The position numbers were made by a program, and so were the translations under genes. Source: Dipteris shenzhenensis (lineage: Eukaryota > Polypodiophyta > Polypodiopsida > Gleicheniales). From it: a DNA stretch of 64,000 nucleotides. Under the pieces are notes generated by a model. That model searched no databases. It had not been told where the DNA came from and worked only from the letters and a program-made list of their open reading frames with translations. Location: NCBI GenBank assembly GCA_047967505.1, contig CM106540.1; one strand, given 5' to 3'. Positions 59,352-64,000 of the stretch are shown here, one piece after another; within the stretch, counting starts at the first letter, position 1; every line of letters begins with the position of its first letter.

Positions 59352-60182
59352 ATGGCTACCCTACTGAATCTAGAGAAGTTCAATGGAAAGGGCTTCCACA
59401 CATGGCAGATGAAGGTGAAATTTGCATTGATGAGGGAGAACCTATGGGGACTTGTCAAACCAACTCCAACCGCTTCTTCTACAGCCTCCAATGCTGGAGA
59501 ATCCTCAACTCTGACACGACCGGCAAGGGATCCCGCTAGAGAAGAAAAAGCATATGGTATCATTGCTCTTGCTTTAGGAGATGATTATATTCACCACATC
59601 TCTGACTTAGAGTCTCCTTCAGAAGCTTGGCAGAAGCTTGACATGATTTTTGGTGCTAGCTCTCACATCTCTAAATTATCACTTAAAATCTCTTTCTTTG
59701 AATTGAAGATGGCTAGTGGTACTACTTTGGCAGCTCATGTCAACTATATGCGGAGTCTTATGACTCAATTAGCTTTTATCAATTCTCCTATTACTCCAGA
59801 TGATGCTATGGCAGTGTTACTTAAGAGTATGCCTGAAGATTATGATCACATAGTTACCACTTTGAAAAATCTTCCTAATCCTAATCTTGAAGGTATTATC
59901 TCTGCTCTCCAAGAAGAAGAAAGGCATATGGAGCTCAGGAAAGGCAATGACACTGTTTATGCTGTAAAAGTCCAGAAGGGCAAGTATACCCCTTGCAATC
60001 ACTGTGGAAAGACAAATCACCTTTCAAAGGACTGCTTCAAAATTAATCCATGCAAGCACTGTGGCAAGAACAACCATAATGAGAAGTTTTGCAGAGCCAA
60101 AGCAAAGACTGAAAATGCAAATCTACTTTCAATTGATGAGCCTCCACAAGATGAGGCATCCTTTGAAGATTATGCATTTTAA
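59352..60182 (+). CDS. gag: Copia-type Gag, intact
   Basis: An uninterrupted frame of 276 codons from the ATG at 59352 (MATLLNLEKFNGKGFHTWQ); an in-frame ATG at 59301 would add 17 residues, but the later start matches the usual gag beginning. The UBN2-type core runs to about residue 190 (ISKLSLKISFFELKM, LLKSMPEDYDHIV). Two CCHC knuckles follow: CNHCGKTNHLSKDC and CKHCGKNNHNEKFC. The tail is acidic and ends EDYAF. The expected role is RNA packaging and particle assembly. It is the only clearly intact retroelement protein in the window, which suggests recent mobility or selection on Gag. Confidence 0.92.
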   Translation: MATLLNLEKFNGKGFHTWQMKVKFALMRENLWGLVKPTPTASSTASNAGESSTLTRPARDPAREEKAYGIIALALGDDYIHHISDLESPSEAWQKLDMIFGASSHISKLSLKISFFELKMASGTTLAAHVNYMRSLMTQLAFINSPITPDDAMAVLLKSMPEDYDHIVTTLKNLPNPNLEGIISALQEEERHMELRKGNDTVYAVKVQKGKYTPCNHCGKTNHLSKDCFKINPCKHCGKNNHNEKFCRAKAKTENANLLSIDEPPQDEASFEDYAF

Positions 60183-60557
60183 AAACATCTCTATGTATGC
60201 TCCAGATCTCTCTTTTTATGTCAAGGTACTCAGCCTGGATAGTCCTCCAAAATGAATGAAATAAACTATTGTGTTTTTGTGTGTTTTGTAAACACTTCTG
60301 GTCACCTTATGATGTAGGCCATGTGTATGTTTTGCTCCATGGTACCTCCTGCAGACATTGTGTGCATGTACATGCAGGGGTGATAACCATTGGAAGGTCT
60401 TTTTGTATCCCTTTTGTTTACCTTACACCCATGGGAACCCTTGCTAACATGAGAACCTAGCCATAGATTTATCCTTGACCACCATGAGATGGCATGAGAA
60501 ACTATGAGACTAGAGGTATCCTTGACATAGCCTGAGGCATTCCTTGAGGGGGGGGTT
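60183..60557 (+). other. 3' non-coding part of the gag-only element
   Basis: No pol motifs. It ends in a polypurine tract GAGGGGGGGG (about 60546-60555) just before the 3' LTR. Confidence 0.8.
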
Positions 60558-60845
60558 TGATGGGATATCTCAAGGTGTATGCCTCAGGCACACCTTGGTT
60601 TCTATGTGTGAGTGCTAGAGGCATAGTTAGGTACCCACAAGCACAGTTAGGTGGTGGAGAGCCACATAGGATGATTGAGAGAATCTAGGAGCAGATTGAG
60701 GAGATGATTGTGGAGCTCTGAAGTCATCAGTGATGTTAGTGAGCATGTGTGAGGTGCCTACTTAAGGACCTCACTCTTCTTCATTCCATAATGCAAGTAT
60801 TCTGAGTTTGTGTCCACTCTTTCCTTTCCTTTCAGTTTACCAACA
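60558..60845 (+). repeat. 3' LTR of the gag-only element
   Basis: 288 bp, TGATGGGATATCTCAAGG...TTTACCAACA. Confidence 0.95.
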
Positions 60846-61785
60846 TTTCCATGTGTCTGATCAGGCTCAAAATTTTCACAGGTAATGGTTTCCATGCTCT
60901 TGCAAAGTTTGAATCCCATCCGACACTGGATGTGGGATAGCGAGGTGAGAGGTCCCATTTTCACCCTATGCACCTCGTTGCATCTATGAAGGAGCAAAAT
61001 ATGGAATGGGTCATTAGGATTTTCATGTCCATGTGTTCAATCGGGCTCAAAATTTTCACAAGTCCTAAAACCAATGGTTTCCATTCTCTTGCAAAGTTTG
61101 AGTGCCATCCAACACCGGGGATGTGGGCATGGCAAGGTCAGAGGGACCATTTTCACCCTATGCACCTCGTTGCATCAGTGAATGAGCAAAATAAGGAATG
61201 GGTCATTGGGATTTGCATGTCCATGTGTCAGCTCGAGCTTAAAATTTTCACAAGTCCTAAACCCTATGGTTTCCATTCTCTTGCAAAGTTTGAGTCCCAT
61301 CCGACACCGGATGTGGGCACGGCGAGGTCAGAGGGCCCATTTTCACTCTATGCACCTCGTTGCATCTATGAAGGAGCAAAATAAGGAATGGGTCATTTGG
61401 ATTTGCATGTCCATGTATCCGATCGTGCTCAAAATTTGCACAAATCCTAAACCCAATGGTTTCCATGCTCTTGCAAAGTTTGAGTCCCATCCAACATCGG
61501 ATGTGGGCATGGTGATGTCAAAGGGCCCATTTTCACTCTACGCACCTCGTTGCATCAGTGAAGGAGTAAAATAAGGAATAGGTCATTAGGATTTTCATGT
61601 CCATGTGTCCGATTGGGCTCAAAACTTGCATAGGTCCTAAACCCAATGGTTTCCATGGTCTTGCAAAGTTTGATCCTATCTAACACTAGATGTGGGCACG
61701 GCGAGGTCAGAGGGCCCATTTTCACTCTATGCATCTTGTTGCATCTGTGAAGGAGCAAAATAAGGAATGGGTCATTAGGATTTTG
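60846..61785 (+). repeat. ~190-bp satellite, right block
   Basis: About five units continuing the array at 57612-58206 after the inserted element, with more divergence between units (markers near 60856, 61031, 61223, 61415, 61607). Confidence 0.93.
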
Positions 61786-62430
61786 TTACAAGAATTAAAA
61801 TTATCCCAATAATTTAATCCTTCAATATTTAGTTTAGTGAGATCCAGCATTTTTGTTGCACAGCTGATGCATGTGCGCTCGCTATTCCGTGGTGATGCAT
61901 GTGTGCTCCTACATGGTTGGATATACAGCTGTGGCTGTATGAGTGTGTAGCATTGTGTGCACCACTTATGTGATGACGGTATGTGTAGTATATGTCCATC
62001 ATTTATACGATTTTATTCATGTATAGCATCAGGTGCACCATGAGATGGTATGTGTCACATGTGTGCACCATTCATCTGTGATTTATTGATTTCGTGTTGT
62101 TATAATACTGAAAGGTTGATTGATTGTGGTGATTAATTCCAAGGCTATCTTATGCTTGAAATATTTCATTACTATTGATCATGTGAATCCAAGGGAAGAG
62201 TAATTGATCGGGTGATGGCATCTGGCAAGCATGATCCGCCATAATTTGGGCACGTAGGTGCAACTCGAGTGACGCAAGGATGAATAAGGCTTATGCCTAA
62301 TTTTTGATATTACAAAAGCTTATGTACATATTTGAATTTTGGAATATTAGTGGCTTGGCTAAATGTATAAACTAAACTTAGAAAAAGCTTTATTTTTTAA
62401 AAAAGCCAGCTATTCTAGAAGGTGGATGGG
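61786..62430. other. Unassigned region
   Basis: TG/CA-rich non-coding sequence. GATGCATGTG-like words recur near 61865-61910. No gene is recognised. Confidence 0.4.
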
Positions 62431-62436
62431 CTTTAT

Positions 62437-62790
62437 GTACAAGAGCGCAACGAAGTTTGAAGTAGCAGAAGCGAACAGTGCAGAACGGCTTGCAGGGACA
62501 CCGCATACAAGAGTGCAACGAAGTTCGAAGCAGTGCAAACGAACAGCACAAAATGGCTCGCAGGCAAGAAAATGTGCGATGAAAAAAAAATATCATAGTA
62601 AAAGAAGTCGATTGTATGTAGACAGGTCGAAGCTTGTGAAGGCACACCTACGTACAAGAGCACAACGAAGTTCAAACCAGTGGAAGCGAATAGCGTAGAA
62701 CAGCTCGTAGGCAAAAAAATGTGCGACGAAAAAAAATATCGTAGTAAAAGAAGTTGGTCATATGTAGATAAGTCGAAGCTTGTGAACACA
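62437..62790 (-). repeat. Tandem repeat of ~146 bp beside the 5S-like segment
   Basis: The block ACAAGAGYGCAACGAAGTTY recurs at about 62438, 62509 and 62654. A run of A (GAAAAAAAA) and a CGAAGCTTGTGAA block recur with the ~146-bp period. The first copy is partial. Confidence 0.75.
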
Positions 62791-62909
62791 CACCCATGCC
62801 TTAGCTCCTCCAAGTGTGTGACAAAGGCGATGACCAAGGCATAGTCCTTAGCATACCTAGCACTGAAGGCACCGTTGGCTGTGCGCAAGGAAGCCTTGGG
62901 AGATTGCTC

Positions 62910-62968
62910 TTAAAACTTCTCGGGAGGTCCCCCATCCCGGTATTATTCTAGCTCAAGTCCCCTTAACA
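62910..62968 (-). ncRNA. 5S rRNA-derived segment (Cassandra- or SINE3-like)
   Basis: On the minus strand this 59-base stretch aligns with the 3' half of plant 5S rRNA, with about three quarters of positions equal by eye. It includes GTTAAG, CTTGAGC, a GATGGGGGACCTCCCGAGAAG-like block and the intervening TAGTAC-like part. That half holds the internal Pol III control elements (A box, intermediate element, C box). The 5' half is not recognisable, so it is not a 5S gene. Known plant carriers of such a piece are Cassandra TRIM elements and 5S-derived SINEs. Confidence 0.55.
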
Positions 62969-63336
62969 ATTGATCACTATCCACTAGATCAAGTCACTTT
63001 GTTGCTCTATTCATTGAAGTTCTTAGTCATAAAGATATCCTTCAATGCAAAAGTGCAAACAAGGGAGCAACCCAATGGATCTAAGAAGAGGAGAATCTCA
63101 AAAGCAAGTGTTCATAAGAGCAGGAGGCAGTCTACAAGTGCTATCAGACATGAGCTTTGCTTTGTACCTTGCAACATGGATTCACTTGTTGGAATCGTAT
63201 GAGTTTGAGAGCCCACAGAGATACTATTTGACAAATAGCCGCTTTCAAGCTTGGAAACCGAATTGAGATAAGTCTTGTGTTTGTGTGTATTTCCTTTCAT
63301 AGTGATTTCTTCTTTGCACCGTGCACATACTTAACT
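62969..63336 (+). other. Unassigned sequence, possibly leader of the next gag
   Basis: No LTR end or primer site was identified with confidence. Confidence 0.35.
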
Positions 63337-64000
63337 ATGTCTGGAAGGCGTATTCCATTAGAGATAGGTTATCTTGAAGATCTACATCATGATGAGGATG
63401 TGGAAAAGGATCATCATCGATCAAAAAGAAGTTCAACACTGATGACACTTACTGAGGAAGAATGGCGAGAACGCTATCAACATGAGAAGCAACAACGTCA
63501 AGAAATTGAAGACGCTCTATGACAAGTGACGACAACTTGGAAGCCACCTATATCAATTGAGGACGAGGAACCTATGCATGCATCAAATTCCCTGGATGCA
63601 TGGAAACATCATGCACATGACCTTGAGTAGGAACTTGAGTACATGCGCAACATGTGCGACATACATAAAGCCAATGAAGAACGCCCAAATCGAGTGTTAA
63701 AAGAGATGACTGAAGTCACAAAGAAGCATATGAAGGACAGAGATGATGAAAAAAGTGTGAGCAGCAAATCATCAGACACCAGTGACAGTGAGTGTGGAAG
63801 AAGCAAGACGAGACATCAAAGAAAGAAGAAGCGACATGTGAAGACTTCACTACAACGACATCATGACACTACTCGTTCACATGAGTCTAGCGATGAAGAC
63901 AATGTGGGAAAGGCATCTTGAAAGCACTCAAGCTTCGTGATAAGAAGAAGTTTGGTAAGATTAATCGCAAAACTTTTTCTTTTCCAAAATATGATGGTAA
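63337..64000 (+). pseudogene. gag: Gypsy gag N-terminus, cut by the window edge
   Basis: From the ATG at 63337 a charged, helical region follows (LTEEEWRERYQHEKQQRQEIE), with in-frame stops at 63520 and about 63628, then a Ser/Lys/Arg/His-rich stretch. After a frameshift near 63915 the frame gives KFGKINRKTFSFPKYDG at the window end. The PKYDG/PKFDG phrase typically starts the gag capsid domain of plant gypsy elements; the domain itself lies outside the window. Confidence 0.6.

Larger units (their letters stand above)
58207..60845 (+). mobile_element. Gag-only LTR retrotransposon (TR-GAG type)
   Basis: A 2639-bp element with 288-bp LTRs, a tRNA-Met primer site, a gag ORF and a purine tract, but no protease, integrase or RT. 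It is inserted in a satellite unit with target duplication TGTCC/TTTCC (one change). This matches the described class of non-autonomous terminal-repeat elements carrying only GAG, which depend on pol from a related copia element. LTRs differ at about 10 of 288 positions. Confidence 0.92.

Overview
This is repeat-rich nuclear DNA from a plant, most likely a seed plant with a large genome. Gymnosperm is my best guess, but it rests only on the repeat style and is not proven. Almost all recognisable coding sequence belongs to LTR retrotransposons of both plant superfamilies (Ty3/gypsy and Ty1/copia). There is also one LINE, a DNA-transposase relic, a TIR/foldback element, a ~190-bp satellite and one possible host gene. 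There are no bacterial-type operons, no CRISPR array and no complete rRNA or tRNA gene. Nearly every long reading frame is broken by stops or frameshifts. The exceptions are the gag of a small gag-only element (59352-60182) and a 64-residue arabinogalactan-peptide-like frame (19802-19996, minus).

Layout, left to right. 1-16040 is an array of one Ty3/gypsy family (family A, plus strand): the 3' part of one copy (1-4041), LTR1 (4042-5288), pol (5711-8700), a long extra region downstream of integrase (9030-13795), LTR3 (13796-15102), a deletion remnant and a fourth, truncated LTR (15711-16040). An inverted solo LTR of the same family (11997-13084) sits in the second copy with its own target duplication. 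16045-19735 is a diverged, truncated relative (family C, minus strand) with the same pol-then-extra-ORF order. 19735-20360 is a short CpG-rich island with the arabinogalactan-peptide-like frame. A 5'-truncated LINE (20361-22328) with a 12-bp target duplication lies in its upstream region.

From about 23770 to about 51130 there is one minus-strand Ty3/gypsy element (B) opened up by later insertions. Its 5' LTR and primer site are near 50500. Its gag is split into pieces by three Ty1/copia elements: copia-1 (31242-37170, minus, TSD CTTTA), copia-2 (37761-43176, plus, TSD GGGGC) and copia-3 (43404-48901, plus). A solo LTR lies near 28690-29195. B carries a normal protease before RT and a second aspartic-protease-like domain fused after the integrase C-terminus.

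51131-64000 holds a ~985-bp TIR element with a 36-bp perfect hairpin (52091-53075), a gag-protease fragment of another gypsy element (E, minus), and a plus-strand relic of a DDE-type transposase (55590-57290). It also holds a ~190-bp satellite interrupted by an LTR element that encodes only Gag (58207-60845), a 5S-rRNA-derived segment (62910-62968, minus), and the start of another gypsy gag at the right edge.

The most unusual items are the long post-integrase ORF present in three copies, the second protease-like domain of element B, the transposase relic, and the intact gag-only element inside a satellite. All identifications come from reading motifs by eye; no database search was run.
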